64,000 nucleotides of DNA, from the NCBI RefSeq assembly GCF_004405125.1, contig NZ_SORX01000003.1, positions 120,028 to 184,027 of the forward strand, in the 5' to 3' direction. The DNA is from Jeotgalibacillus salarius (GTDB lineage Bacteria > Bacillota > Bacilli > Bacillales > Jeotgalibacillaceae). Both the position numbers and the translations under genes were made by a program. Positions 1-8,470 of this stretch are shown piece by piece; positions within the stretch are counted from its first letter, which is position 1, and every line of letters starts with the position of its first letter. A model generated the notes under the pieces. That model was not told the DNA's origin. It saw only the letters and a list, made by a program, of their open reading frames with translations, and made no database searches.

Positions 1-595
1 GTACAGTTCCTGCACCCATGATCACGATCGCTGCAATAATGAATCTGATGACTGCCTGCTTCACAGTCATCGAAAAACCTGCAGCAACCTCTTTCTCCTC
101 TTCAGGTGCAAGTGCGGCTTCCACACCCTTATTTTCAGGCAATTTACTAATAATAATCATGCCGACAACGTATGCTCCTGCAATGATGAATGCATCAATT
201 CCGATACCAAGGAAAGTGGCATCAATTCTTAAATACAGTGCAACAAGTGTCAAAAGAGTGAGTAATAATCCCAAACTTGCTGTATGCAAATGACTGTTAC
301 TTGCATCTAAAAACAGTCTTTTCTTCCTGAAAAACAAATCAAACCCTGCAATGATAAACAGATTGAATAAGTTTGATCCCAGCATGTTACCAATTGCAAT
401 ATCCGGGTTATCAATGACAACCGCAGATAAACTTGTTGTCACTTCAGGAAGTGACGTTGCCCCCGCAAGAAGCAGCGTTCCTACCAGCATGCCCCCCATA
501 GCTGACTTCGTACTGATCACATCAGCATAGGTGGATAATTTAATGGCCGCATAAACCGTTACAGCTGCAGCTAATATAAACCAAACAAAAACCAA
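1..595 (-). CDS. Sodium/calcium exchanger family membrane protein, C-terminus cut by window edge
   Basis: Cation antiporter of the Ca2+:cation exchanger superfamily (YrbG-like). Visible are about 198 N-terminal residues: several hydrophobic helices and the first alpha-repeat signature around residues 42-75 (ATSLPEVTTSLSAV, then NPDIAIGNMLGSNLFN), followed by an acidic cytoplasmic linker (PEEEKE) and the start of the second half, which lies outside the window. The start is read as TTG at 595 because AGGAGG lies about 7 bases upstream and the protein begins directly with a membrane helix. The gene follows a yybP-ykoY type riboswitch, which suggests that manganese controls it and that Mn2+ may be a physiological substrate; this is inference. 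Confidence 0.85.
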   Translation of the reverse strand, partial: MVFVWFILAAAVTVYAAIKLSTYADVISTKSAMGGMLVGTLLLAGATSLPEVTTSLSAVVIDNPDIAIGNMLGSNLFNLFIIAGFDLFFRKKRLFLDASNSHLHTASLGLLLTLLTLVALYLRIDATFLGIGIDAFIIAGAYVVGMIIISKLPENKGVEAALAPEEEKEVAAGFSMTVKQAVIRFIIAAIVIMGAGTV

Positions 596-622
596 TGATA
601 TTCCTCCTCAAATTCTCTTAAC

Positions 623-676
623 GAAAAAAGACCCTTTTATGAGCGCTCAGCAAATTGAGTACTCATAAAAAGGTCT
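623..676 (-). terminator. Riboswitch expression-platform terminator
   Basis: Minus-strand hairpin with left arm AAGACCTTTTTATGAG and right arm CTCATAAAAGGGTCTT followed by a T tract. The left arm shares the GCAAGACC strand of the aptamer, so ligand-bound aptamer and terminator are mutually exclusive. This fits a transcriptional ON switch. Confidence 0.8.
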
Positions 677-770
677 TGCGTACTCTGCATATGCAGAGCT
701 CAATGAACCGAGCAGGTAGTCTGCCGTAATGACGATTCATTAACCGTTAAGGTCGCTACTCCCCTTTTTA
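671..770 (-). promoter_or_regulatory. yybP-ykoY family Mn2+ riboswitch
   Basis: On the minus strand the element starts with AAAAGGGGAGTAGCGACC and ends with the matching GCAAGACCTTTTT, the two most conserved strands of the yybP-ykoY aptamer, separated by internal hairpins (for example CTCTGCATATGCAGAG). It lies directly upstream of the exchanger gene. Known members sense Mn2+ and turn on Mn2+ export genes. A weak sigma-A-like promoter (TTTCAA, 16 bases, TATATT) precedes it on the same strand. Confidence 0.85.
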
Positions 771-822
771 GGGATATATTCGTTTATATTAATATACCAT
801 ATCCAAAGTCTTTTGAAACCTT

Positions 823-1263
823 TTAAGATAATTCTTTTAATTGACCCTCAATGTAATCGCGGTCCTTCTTATTTTCAAGCTTGGCAGTCAGTACTTTAGC
901 TTTTCTGAGCGCCTCTTCCGCTTTTACTTCATTCTCCAATAATTTGTATGCCCGGGCTAACGCTTCATAGACAAACACTTCATCAAACCCAGTTAAGCCG
1001 TATTCAAGATATATTCTTTCATTCGCTTCCGCGTATACAAGCGCCTGTCTGCCATCTCCCGCTCTTGCATAAGCGTGGGAAATCTGCCATTCACCACGGG
1101 ACCAATTCACATAATCACCCGCAACTCCCCAGTGATAACGAGACGTTTGAGCAAGACGGATCATTTCAAGCGTTTCGTCCGTCGTTCTGTCTCTTTTATC
1201 GATTAAATCCCATGCTTGATTAAAGCATTGCACTGCTATTTTCTTATGTTCTTCCTTGTTCAT
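823..1263 (-). CDS. Hypothetical TPR-like helical protein
   Basis: A 146-residue soluble, mostly helical protein that I do not recognise by name. It has a pattern like two to three tetratricopeptide units (WQISHAYARAGDGRQALVYA, then VYEALARAYKLLENEVKAEEAL), with no signal peptide or membrane segment. The start has a GGGGG ribosome site, and its 5' end overlaps the 3' end of the upstream glycosylase gene by 20 bases, so the two are probably cotranscribed and translationally coupled. It is probably a protein-interaction module; no enzymatic motif is visible. Confidence 0.75.
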   Translation of the reverse strand: MNKEEHKKIAVQCFNQAWDLIDKRDRTTDETLEMIRLAQTSRYHWGVAGDYVNWSRGEWQISHAYARAGDGRQALVYAEANERIYLEYGLTGFDEVFVYEALARAYKLLENEVKAEEALRKAKVLTAKLENKKDRDYIEGQLKELS

Positions 1264-1912
1264 TTTTTAACCCCCGGTCCTCTATCAGCTTTTTCAGTTT
1301 CACTAAATCTTCCTTCAATTTTTCATCCAGGCTTCTGTTGTAAAAGATCGCCGCCGGGTGGAAAGTCGGGAAAATCTCATAGGCCTCTTCAGTCCATTTA
1401 AAACCGGCATCCGGATTTTCCAGGTATTGCACCGGCTGTTTCAGCAGTTGTCCGTGAACTTGTGTAACCTTCTTGTCTTTTCCTGCAAGTCTCTGTAGTC
1501 CAATGTTTCCAAGCGTCACAATAATAGGCGCATTCACATGTTTCACTTCATAATCTAATATAGGTGCATGCGCCTTAATTTCTCCGCCAGTAGGGGCGCG
1601 ATTATATTTTCTTTTGATCATTTCGCCACTTTTACGGTCTTTCTTTTCTCCCCATTTATAAGGACGGCTTCTGACCGCGCTTGTGATATAGACGTCGTCT
1701 CTCGTCAGTCCGAGGAAATCCAGCGACTGCATCAGTTCTTTGCCGGCTCTTCCGCTGAAAGGTATACCATTATGTATTTCGGTTTCTCCCGGTGCTTCTC
1801 CTACAAGCATGATGACAGGATGATCAGGGCCTTCTCCATACACGAATCCTTCAACCGGATAGTTTTTGATACGTTCTTTCCCTTGCTTTGCAAGTGATTC
1901 AGGAATTTTCAT
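1244..1912 (-). CDS. Uracil-DNA glycosylase superfamily protein
   Basis: DNA repair glycosylase of the UDG fold, about 222 residues. Motif 1 is GEAPGETE followed by GIPFSGRAGKEL; motif 2-like segment VYITSAVRSRP; C-terminal motif TFHPAAIFYN carries the His of the catalytic loop. These resemble family 4/5 UDGs, but the protein has no cysteine at all, so the four ligands of the 4Fe-4S cluster typical of families 4 and 5 are absent. The start is set at ATG 1912, because the upstream in-frame ATG (1927) is itself part of the ATGGAGGTG ribosome site. Confidence 0.85.
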   Translation of the reverse strand: MKIPESLAKQGKERIKNYPVEGFVYGEGPDHPVIMLVGEAPGETEIHNGIPFSGRAGKELMQSLDFLGLTRDDVYITSAVRSRPYKWGEKKDRKSGEMIKRKYNRAPTGGEIKAHAPILDYEVKHVNAPIIVTLGNIGLQRLAGKDKKVTQVHGQLLKQPVQYLENPDAGFKWTEEAYEIFPTFHPAAIFYNRSLDEKLKEDLVKLKKLIEDRGLKNEQGRT

Positions 1913-1994
1913 TAAAAGCACCTCCATGCTTTTTTATTTCCTTTCATATGTCTAATTAAAACCAGTCTTTTTAAAAAGTCTCGCGGGAAGTGAC

Positions 1995-2137
1995 CGGTTC
2001 ATTTACGCTCCAGGTGTAGGCTTTCCGGATCGGTGGACCGTTTTGTGGTCCGATATGGCCTCCTCGCCTTCGGCTGCGGGGTCTCAGCTATCCCGCTTAT
2101 CGTCCCGGAGTCCACACCTTCCGCTTCAATGAACCTA
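1995..2137 (+). repeat. Interspersed folded intergenic repeat, copy A (long subtype)
   Basis: One of seven related intergenic elements in this window. It begins GGTTCATT and ends AATGAACC, a perfect terminal inverted repeat, and contains GCTTTCCGGA, a GGACCG(N)TGGTCC mini-hairpin, GCCTCCTCG, GCGGGGTCTCAGCT and CCCGGAGTCC blocks. It occupies most of the 446-base gap between the pyrophosphatase and glycosylase genes. No protein is encoded. Confidence 0.85.
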
Positions 2138-2317
2138 AGTATTTTAATTCATTACATTACAAAAAAGGAAAAAGTTATGAAAAATCGTTATTTATTTTTT
2201 AGAATGAGGCGTCAATAAAGGTACATTAATATTCCAGACACCCCTTCAGAATCGTTGTTCATACTCATGCAAAGAACTGCTCAGTTTAGCTTAAAAGGTA
2301 TAAAAGCTCATAATCAG

Positions 2318-2351
2318 AAAAAAGGCAGAACCCTCTGAAGAATTCTGCCTT
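2318..2351 (-). terminator. Rho-independent terminator of ppaC
   Basis: On the minus strand the hairpin GGCAGAATTC...GTTCTGCC is followed by a T6 run, just after the ppaC stop codon. Confidence 0.85.
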
Positions 2352-2357
2352 TGTAAA

Positions 2358-3293
2358 TTATGCTTCTTCGTTAAATGCTTCTGTTAGTACAGGAACGATT
2401 TGTTTTTTACGCGATACGACACCTTCAAGCAGTGCAGTATGATTGATGAATGTTACTTTGAATGCTTTTTCAGCAAGTGACACGTGAGAACCTTTGACGA
2501 TAATGGCAGAATTGCTGTTTAAAATATCGGTTACTACGACTGCAAATAAAGCCAGCTTTTCTTCTTCAATTGCTGTTTCAGCTGCTTTCTCAATTTCTTC
2601 CTGCAGGTTAAGGATATCCTGTGGATCAACTGCATTAACCTGGGCAATTTTCACGTGGTGGCCGCCCATTTCAAATACCTTTGCATCAAGTGAAATAAGT
2701 TCTTCTGCCGTTTTACCGCTGAGGTCTGCTCCGGCTTTCAGCATTTCAAGACCATATTCTTCAGCATTTACCCCTGCAATTTTTTCAAGCTCTTTTGCAG
2801 CTTTTACATCTTCTTCTGTGCAGGTTGGAGACTTAAACAATAGAGAATCTGAAATGATTGCAGATAACATTAAACCTGCAATGTTCTTAGGAATCTCAAC
2901 TCCGTGCTCCTTGTACAGTTTCAATAAAATCGTTGCAGTACAGCCGACTGGCTCTGCTCTAAAATAGATCGGGTCACTTGTTTCAAAGTTTGCGATTCTA
3001 TGATGATCGATGACTTCAATCACTTTCACTTCATCCAGATCATCCACACTTTGCTGACGCTCGTTGTGGTCTACAAGAATCACGCGGTCTGTTTCCCCTG
3101 CTACTTTATCAATCAGGCGTGGCGCCTCTGCATTGAACTGTTCAAGTGCATAGGCTGTTTCACCATTAATTTCACCAAGACGTACAGCTTCTGTCTCAAA
3201 TCCAATTTCATTTTTTAAATGTGAATAGGCAATTGCTGCCGTAATTGTATCTGTATCAGGACTTTTATGTCCAAAAACCAATGCTTTAGTCAT
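2358..3293 (-). CDS. ppaC: Manganese-dependent inorganic pyrophosphatase (family II)
   Basis: Hydrolyses pyrophosphate to phosphate in the cytoplasm. The 311-residue length is normal for PpaC. DHH-family motifs are present: [10 protein letters not shown] near residue 7 (metal-binding His and two Asp), VDHNE near 75, DHHRI near 97, and the C-terminal DHHA2 domain with SRKKQIVP near the end (SRKK substrate loop). The start has a GGAG site 8 bases upstream. It appears monocistronic, with its own terminator. Confidence 0.96.
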   Translation of the reverse strand: MTKALVFGHKSPDTDTITAAIAYSHLKNEIGFETEAVRLGEINGETAYALEQFNAEAPRLIDKVAGETDRVILVDHNERQQSVDDLDEVKVIEVIDHHRIANFETSDPIYFRAEPVGCTATILLKLYKEHGVEIPKNIAGLMLSAIISDSLLFKSPTCTEEDVKAAKELEKIAGVNAEEYGLEMLKAGADLSGKTAEELISLDAKVFEMGGHHVKIAQVNAVDPQDILNLQEEIEKAAETAIEEEKLALFAVVVTDILNSNSAIIVKGSHVSLAEKAFKVTFINHTALLEGVVSRKKQIVPVLTEAFNEEA

Positions 3294-3400
3294 AAGTAGA
3301 CTCCTTTATTCGAATAATTTTAAACGCTTCTTTTATTCTACCAATTTTACTTCAAGGAATGAAGTATTAATCAAGATCTGACATGAAATTAATCCAACGC

Positions 3401-3423
3401 AAAAAAGAGCGCACGTGCGCCCT
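3401..3423 (-). terminator. Rho-independent terminator
   Basis: Minus-strand hairpin GGGCGCACGTGCGCTC followed by TTTTTT, downstream of the 126-residue hypothetical gene. Confidence 0.85.
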
Positions 3424-3463
3424 TTCTTTCGAGTTGCTAAATGTACCAGTAAAAAAATAGCCG

Positions 3464-3844
3464 TTATTTTTTTCTAAGCAGCTCAAGTGTTTTCTCGATA
3501 TTATTTAGCAGCTCCTGATCAGGCACCTTCTTTTTCTCTTCTTTTTTAGAAGGGCGGTCCATGATGCTGAATGGTTTCTCGGTGTAAGTGGTTGCACTAA
3601 GGTCAGAAATTTTTTCTAAAATCGCTACGTGGCTAATTCTAACGTATTTTCCTTCTTCATCATAAAGCTCTTCATTTACACTGATTTGCGCTTTAACTTT
3701 TTCACCTTCTACAAGTCCTTTATCAACTGCAGTAGTCCAGATGAAGCGGTTTTCAGCAGAATCAATGAAATGAACTACATTAGATAAATGTGATTTAACA
3801 CGAGGTTTGACGTGTACTACTTTAAGGTCAATCGTAATCCTCAT
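3464..3844 (-). CDS. Hypothetical protein, 126 residues
   Basis: A small soluble protein that I do not recognise. The N-terminal 80 residues look like a beta-rich fold (alternating hydrophobic pattern in ITIDLKVVHVKP and KVKAQISVNEELY), followed by a lysine-rich linker (KKEEKKK) and a short C-terminal helix ending LLRKK. No signal peptide, membrane segment or catalytic motif is evident. It stands alone with its own terminator; the ribosome site (GAGAGGG) is rather far from the ATG, so the exact start is uncertain. Confidence 0.65.
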   Translation of the reverse strand: MRITIDLKVVHVKPRVKSHLSNVVHFIDSAENRFIWTTAVDKGLVEGEKVKAQISVNEELYDEEGKYVRISHVAILEKISDLSATTYTEKPFSIMDRPSKKEEKKKVPDQELLNNIEKTLELLRKK

Positions 3845-4226
3845 TCTTATGCAGACCCTCTCTCTTTAGTTCTATATGTATATTTTTCCACCAAAACCAG
3901 TTCATTACCAATAAAATGAAAAGTTCAGAGGACTTTTTCAGTATAAAGGATAGACCACTAGTTTTGTCAATTAGAAGTTTTATCCACATACGCCAATATT
4001 GACATGATCCCTTATTCTAATAGGATTTCATTATATATATTTTTTTTGAATTTTTTAATTTATCATCCTTTGGGAATTTTTTTGATGGATAAAAATTTGC
4101 TGTTTGCAACCATATAATAGTAAGAACTATTTTAAATACATCTTTTAAAAGATAATTTTTTCAATACTTTTCATCTGTAGTAAATGTGATATTTGATTTT
4201 TCTTGAGGTGAGGAACTTAAAAGTTT
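3845..4226. other. AT-rich intergenic gap, nothing recognised
   Basis: About 380 bases of AT-rich DNA between the hypothetical gene and the terminator of the lactonase gene. I see no open frame with a ribosome site, no repeat unit and no recognisable structured RNA. Promoter elements for the 126-residue gene presumably lie at its right side. Confidence 0.5.
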
Positions 4227-4270
4227 TAAAAAAGCTGCGGATGTCACCAATGACCATCCGCAGCTTTTCT
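4227..4270 (-). terminator. Rho-independent terminator of the lactonase gene
   Basis: Arms AAGCTGCGGATG and CATCCGCAGCTT around a short loop; the minus-strand transcript ends in a T6 run. Confidence 0.85.
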
Positions 4271-4312
4271 GTATCTCAATCCGGCACTGCATGGCCGGGA
4301 TTGAAGCTTTAA

Positions 4313-5344
4313 TTAGTTAGATATAAATTTCACACACACTGGTTCAGGTACTTCGACTTTAACACCTGTTGCAGTCAGACGTCCTGATTCTGCATCACGT
4401 TTGAATAAAACGAGGGAATCACTTTCCTGATTAGCAGCTACTACGTATGTTTCAGAAGGATCCAATGAGAAGTCTCTTGGCCAATTCCCCTCTGTTTCAA
4501 CGTATTCAATATGAGTAAGCTCTCCGCTGTTTTCATCAGCTGCGTACACTGCAATAGAATTATGTCCTCTGTTTCCTGCATAGACGAACTTACCATCAGA
4601 AGTAATGTGAATTGCACTTCCCTGACTATTTTCTTTAAAGTCCCCAGGGATCGCAGGAATAGCCTGGAGCTGTCTGAATGAGCCATTCTCGCTGTCATAA
4701 GCAAGTACTAATACTTCATTGCTCAACTCGGTCATAACGTACGCAAGAGGCTTCTCAGGGTGAAATACCAGGTGTCTTGGTCCCGCTCCAGGTTCTGCAT
4801 TAAAAGTAGAAGCATGCTTCAATTCCCCACTCTGATAGCTGTAGCTGATAATTTCATCAGTTCCTAAATCAACGGCTACAATATACTTACCATCAGGTGA
4901 AAAGCCGCTATAATGGGCATGGGCTGCGTCCTGCCGTTCTTCATTTGGACCATTCCCTTCGTGCTGAACAACTGAAAGCTGTTCTGTCACTTTACCAGTT
5001 TCCTTGTCGCGGTTATAAAGTGCGATTGTGCCATCAAGGTAAGTAGCTGATGCCGCGTATTGACCGTCCGGACTTACGCTGACATGACACGGAGACCCGT
5101 CTTTTTCATTTGCGTGAGCCAATAAAGATAAAGAATCACCAACTTTGTAAGAAGCCATCCCACCTGGAGCTACCGTGTAAAGATACTCCTGGTCCGCATC
5201 CATGTTGACATAGGTAGGGCTTTGCATTTCAGCTGCTACCCCTTTCACTGTCAGTGCTTCTTTTTCTGTATCGAGTTCAATTTCATAGACACCCTTACTC
5301 GACTTCTTGGTATATGTACCAATAAAACCTTTATATTTTGTCAT
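4313..5344 (-). CDS. pgl: 6-phosphogluconolactonase, beta-propeller type (lactonase family)
   Basis: Hydrolyses 6-phosphogluconolactone in the oxidative pentose phosphate pathway. The 343 residues match the YkgB/Pgl seven-bladed propeller family: N-terminal GFIGTYTKKSSKGVYEIELD, repeated blade signatures such as CHVSVSPDGQYA, HYSGFSPDGKYIVAVDLGTD, PRHLVFHPEKPLAYV, and FVYAGNRGHNSIAVYA near residue 255. No signal peptide. A GGAG site precedes the ATG. It is monocistronic, with its own terminator. Confidence 0.92.
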   Translation of the reverse strand: MTKYKGFIGTYTKKSSKGVYEIELDTEKEALTVKGVAAEMQSPTYVNMDADQEYLYTVAPGGMASYKVGDSLSLLAHANEKDGSPCHVSVSPDGQYAASATYLDGTIALYNRDKETGKVTEQLSVVQHEGNGPNEERQDAAHAHYSGFSPDGKYIVAVDLGTDEIISYSYQSGELKHASTFNAEPGAGPRHLVFHPEKPLAYVMTELSNEVLVLAYDSENGSFRQLQAIPAIPGDFKENSQGSAIHITSDGKFVYAGNRGHNSIAVYAADENSGELTHIEYVETEGNWPRDFSLDPSETYVVAANQESDSLVLFKRDAESGRLTATGVKVEVPEPVCVKFISN

Positions 5345-5403
5345 TTAAATCGCTCCTCTCATATTAGTATCTTTCCTTATTTTCAAGGAGAGAAACCGAA
5401 AAA

Positions 5404-6330
5404 TCAAATTAAGAGCCAGGCGATAAATGGAATTGTGACCAGACTTAGCAGCGTAGAAGCGAAAATTGTGACGACCGCTGTTTCCTCTTCTTCTGTAAAT
5501 TTAGAAAATAAGACGGCTGTAATCATAGCTGCCGGCATAGCGGTCTGGAGCACGATCAGCTGCGCTGTCCATCCTGTAAATGAAAATAATGATAAGACAG
5601 CCATGACGATGAGTGGGATCACTAATAGTCTGACCGTAACCGGGAACCATAGGTGCGGAAACATGACCTCCTTTTTTCTCTTCCAAAGTGGAGGCAGCAG
5701 CATACCCACATAAAGCATAGCCATCGGGGCTGCCAGTGCTGCAAGCATCTCAACAAACTGCACCATCATACCCGGTGGCTGAAATCCACTGAGCGCTACA
5801 ACCAGACCCAAAACAATTGCAATAACCGGCATATTAATCATCGCCTTCAGCTGACTGATATGAAATTTCCCTTCAGCCTGCAAAAGATAAATCACAATTG
5901 TATAAACGGTTAGGCTCAGTCCTGCATCGAAAATAGCTGCCAGAAATCCACCGGCCGGACCAAAAATTGTAGCAGCGAGCGGGATTCCCAGAAAACCTGT
6001 ATTTCCAAGTGCCCCAAGAATCATCATCTTCTTCGCAAACATTGAACGCATTTTCAGGATGACCGTCAGAACTTTAACAAAAATCAGCGCTGCAACGTGA
6101 TACACAATAGATATCGCAAAGATCAATCCGGCTTCTGCCAAAGCATCACCAGTTAAATCCACACTGAAAACACCATTTAAAATGACAGCAGGGACCGCTA
6201 TATTTAAAATTAATAATATGTATACTGATTTAACTTCACTTGTTACATTTACCCTGAGTGCAAATATTGAGCCTGTGGCGATCATCAGACCCATGACAAT
6301 AATTGTGGATACGACCGTTTGAATCTCCAT
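5404..6330 (-). CDS. AEC (auxin efflux carrier) family transporter
   Basis: Integral membrane permease of 308 residues with about ten hydrophobic segments in two halves. The start (VVSTIIVMGLMIATGSIFALR) and the central GALGNTGFLGIPLA segment are typical of the AEC/PIN-like family, which exports or imports small organic acids such as malate or lactate; the substrate cannot be told from sequence. It ends 59 bases before the ATG of the lactonase gene, so the two could be cotranscribed. Confidence 0.88.
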   Translation of the reverse strand: MEIQTVVSTIIVMGLMIATGSIFALRVNVTSEVKSVYILLILNIAVPAVILNGVFSVDLTGDALAEAGLIFAISIVYHVAALIFVKVLTVILKMRSMFAKKMMILGALGNTGFLGIPLAATIFGPAGGFLAAIFDAGLSLTVYTIVIYLLQAEGKFHISQLKAMINMPVIAIVLGLVVALSGFQPPGMMVQFVEMLAALAAPMAMLYVGMLLPPLWKRKKEVMFPHLWFPVTVRLLVIPLIVMAVLSLFSFTGWTAQLIVLQTAMPAAMITAVLFSKFTEEEETAVVTIFASTLLSLVTIPFIAWLLI

Positions 6331-6481
6331 TCCTTAAACTTCCTTTTACATTTAATTTTTTCAATCGTACGCTACTCTTTCTTCGATGTCCAATTGATTC
6401 ATTATTTAGAGAGGTTTAATGAATCAATTCCCGGGAAACATGTCTAGACGATACATGAAAAATTATGTTAGAGGTGTTTAA

Positions 6482-6961
6482 ATGTTTCAATTAAAAGATA
6501 TATGGACTTTTTTATGGTCTTTCATGCTTGTATTCCCAACAACTTCACTTGTCCACCAGCTTGGACACAGTTTTTTCGCTAAGATATTTGGCGGTTCTGC
6601 TGAATTTTCGTTAGGAAGAGGCAGAAGGTTATTTAAGTTCGGAAAAGTCAGTGTTCACGCTATTTACTTTCTGGACTCTTTTTGTAAATATACTAAATTA
6701 AAATATAGTAATCGCTTTACAAATACACTTGTTCATCTCGGTGGTGTGATCTTTAATATCGGTTCAATACTTTTGATAAACCTTCTGATCATACAGGATA
6801 TCATTGGACCTGATATCTTTTTCTATCAGTACGCGTATTTTTCACTTTACTTTGCTGCTTTCTCATTGCTTCCTGTCAACTTTGGAGGAGGAAAGTACAG
6901 CGATGGTTATGCTGCCTTCCGTATCCTTAAATATGGAGAAGATATTCAGCTGGAGAATTAA
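6482..6961 (+). CDS. M50-metalloprotease-like membrane protein with degenerate active site
   Basis: A 159-residue membrane protein. Residues 24-29 read VHQLGH where site-2 protease/M50 members have HExxH, so both zinc-binding His are kept but the catalytic Glu is Gly/Leu-Gly (HQLGH). A second M50-like motif with Asp-Gly appears near the C-terminus (LLPVNFGGGKYSDGYAAFRIL region), preceded by three membrane segments. It is shorter than most M50 proteases. The ATG has a GAGGTG site 6 bases upstream. It may be a pseudoprotease or a zinc-binding membrane protein; the assignment rests on motif layout only. Confidence 0.65.
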   Translation: MFQLKDIWTFLWSFMLVFPTTSLVHQLGHSFFAKIFGGSAEFSLGRGRRLFKFGKVSVHAIYFLDSFCKYTKLKYSNRFTNTLVHLGGVIFNIGSILLINLLIIQDIIGPDIFFYQYAYFSLYFAAFSLLPVNFGGGKYSDGYAAFRILKYGEDIQLEN

Positions 6962-6975
6962 CACGGACAGATTCA

Positions 6976-7004
6976 GGGATGCAGGGTGTATACTCCTGCA
7001 TCCC
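6976..7004 (+). terminator. Hairpin after the M50-like gene, possible weak terminator
   Basis: Arms GGGATGCAGG and CCTGCATCCC with a 9-base loop, but only a short pyrimidine tail (TTCCTG) follows, so termination would be weak. It separates the M50-like gene from nei. Confidence 0.4.
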
Positions 7005-7054
7005 TTCCTGCATAAATTCAGTTAACACAAAACTTTTATAAAGGAAGATGCATA

Positions 7055-7888
7055 ATGCCGGAAGGTCCTGAAATCAGACGTGCAGCCGATCAGGTTGAAA
7101 AAGCGTTGAAAGGCAAAAAGATAATGGAAGTTCATTTTGCTTTTGATCACCTTAAAGACTATGAAGACTTCTTTACCGGCGCTGATATTTTACGTGTGGA
7201 AACCGTAGGAAAAGCCATGCTGATCCGTTTTTCAAATGGGTATACGGTTTACAGTCACAATCAGCTTTATGGAAAATGGGTGGTCAGAAATGCGTATAAC
7301 TATCCTAAAACAAACAGGCAGCTCAGGTTTGCTGTTCATAATGAAAAAAAGTCTGCTCTCTTATACAGCTCATCAGATATCGAAGTGATCCGGGATGAAG
7401 AAGTTCACCTTCACCCATTTATACAAAAAGCAGGCCCTGATGTTTTAAATGACACAGTTACAATTGACCAGCTCATTGAAAGGATCAACAGCAAAAAGTT
7501 CAGTGGCAGAAGGTGGACTGCCCTCTTGCTCGACCAGGGGTTTGTCGCAGGAAATGGCAATTATCTGCGCAGTGAAATTCTGTTCAAAGCGGGTATTCAT
7601 CCATCCCTTCGTCCCCGGGACTGCAGCGCCCATCAAATTAAAGCTGCTGCTGAAGCAATCATTCAACTGACTGTTCAATCATATGAAACCGGTGGAATAA
7701 CCAATGATATTGAGCTGGCAAACCGCCTTAAAGCAGAGGGTAAAAAGAGGGCACAATACAGACATTGGGTGTTCAACAGAGCAGGCCAGTCATGCCGCAT
7801 TGATGGTACACCGATAGAAAAAATAACCGCATCTTCAAGGCGCTTGTATTTTTGTCCGACTTGCCAGAAAACAGATGATCACAATTGA
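7055..7888 (+). CDS. nei: Endonuclease VIII (Nei), DNA glycosylase/AP lyase
   Basis: Base-excision repair enzyme removing oxidised pyrimidines. MPEGPEIRRAADQVE gives the N-terminal Pro nucleophile and Glu of the Fpg/Nei family; after Pro-Glu-Gly-Pro-Glu-Ile the sequence follows Nei rather than MutM. The H2TH segment contains LLDQGFVAGNGNYLRSEILF, and the C-terminal zinc finger is C-RIDGTPIEK...FCPTC. Length of 277 residues is normal. Start supported by GGAAG. Its stop overlaps the TTG start of the next gene. Confidence 0.92.
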   Translation: MPEGPEIRRAADQVEKALKGKKIMEVHFAFDHLKDYEDFFTGADILRVETVGKAMLIRFSNGYTVYSHNQLYGKWVVRNAYNYPKTNRQLRFAVHNEKKSALLYSSSDIEVIRDEEVHLHPFIQKAGPDVLNDTVTIDQLIERINSKKFSGRRWTALLLDQGFVAGNGNYLRSEILFKAGIHPSLRPRDCSAHQIKAAAEAIIQLTVQSYETGGITNDIELANRLKAEGKKRAQYRHWVFNRAGQSCRIDGTPIEKITASSRRLYFCPTCQKTDDHN

Positions 7889-8424
7889 AAAAACTCATAC
7901 TTTTTTTGATCATCGCTGGTATTGGAGGATGGCTAATTAACGAAGAAATAAAACATCGGGAGGAATTGAGCAACCGTCCTTTACCTCAGGGACTTCATCC
8001 TGCAGTGGAGGAAAAAAGAGATGAACTGGTTCTCAAATCTGCTGAACAGGAAATAAATATTGTCATTACCGATGGATTCAGATCTTTCGACGAACAGGAT
8101 GACATTTATGCACAGGGCAGAACAAGAGATGGAAATATTGTTTCCAATGCACGAGGCGGGGAATCCTATCATAACTACGGCCTTGCGATAGATTTTGCGC
8201 TTCAGACTGAAGATGATGTGATCTGGGATATGGATTACGATGGGAATGAAAATGGACAATCCGACTGGATGGAAGTCGTAGAAATTGCTAAAAACCTAGG
8301 TTTTACATGGGGTGGTGATTTCAGGGGTTTCAAAGATTATCCCCACTTTGAAATGCGCTTCGGTCTTTCCATTCGGGAATTAAAACGCGGCGAACGTCCT
8401 GAAGAAGGTCCTGTTATATATTAA
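7885..8424 (+). CDS. M15 family peptidase, CwlK-like cell-wall peptidase
   Basis: Predicted membrane-anchored LD- or DD-peptidase acting on peptidoglycan. The N-terminal 18 residues form one hydrophobic signal anchor (KLILFLIIAGIGGWLI); the M15 core has TDGFRSFDEQDDIYAQGR, SYHNYGLAIDFAL (zinc-binding His and Asp) and HFEMRFG (third zinc ligand). Resembles B. subtilis CwlK (L-Ala-D-Glu peptidase). The start is TTG overlapping the nei TGA, without a strong ribosome site, so translation is probably coupled to nei. Confidence 0.88.
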   Translation: MKKLILFLIIAGIGGWLINEEIKHREELSNRPLPQGLHPAVEEKRDELVLKSAEQEINIVITDGFRSFDEQDDIYAQGRTRDGNIVSNARGGESYHNYGLAIDFALQTEDDVIWDMDYDGNENGQSDWMEVVEIAKNLGFTWGGDFRGFKDYPHFEMRFGLSIRELKRGERPEEGPVIY

Positions 8425-8427
8425 AAT

Positions 8428-8462
8428 GAAAAAAGCGTTGAATTGGAATCAACGCTTTTTTT
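8428..8462. terminator. Bidirectional terminator
   Basis: AAAAAAGCGTTGA and TCAACGCTTTTTTT arms around a 7-base loop, placed between convergent genes (peptidase on plus, HAD on minus), with T runs on both strands. Confidence 0.88.
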
Positions 8463-8470
8463 CATGCAGA

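Noticed and set aside
1995..2137. Considered as tRNA or riboswitch
   Set aside because: No anticodon-like arms or conserved aptamer core; the same sequence recurs seven times in unrelated gaps and is often not upstream of a gene.
2494..2967. 157-codon plus-strand frame antisense to ppaC
   Set aside because: Lies wholly inside a well-supported pyrophosphatase gene; Ser/Ile-rich translation without a ribosome site.
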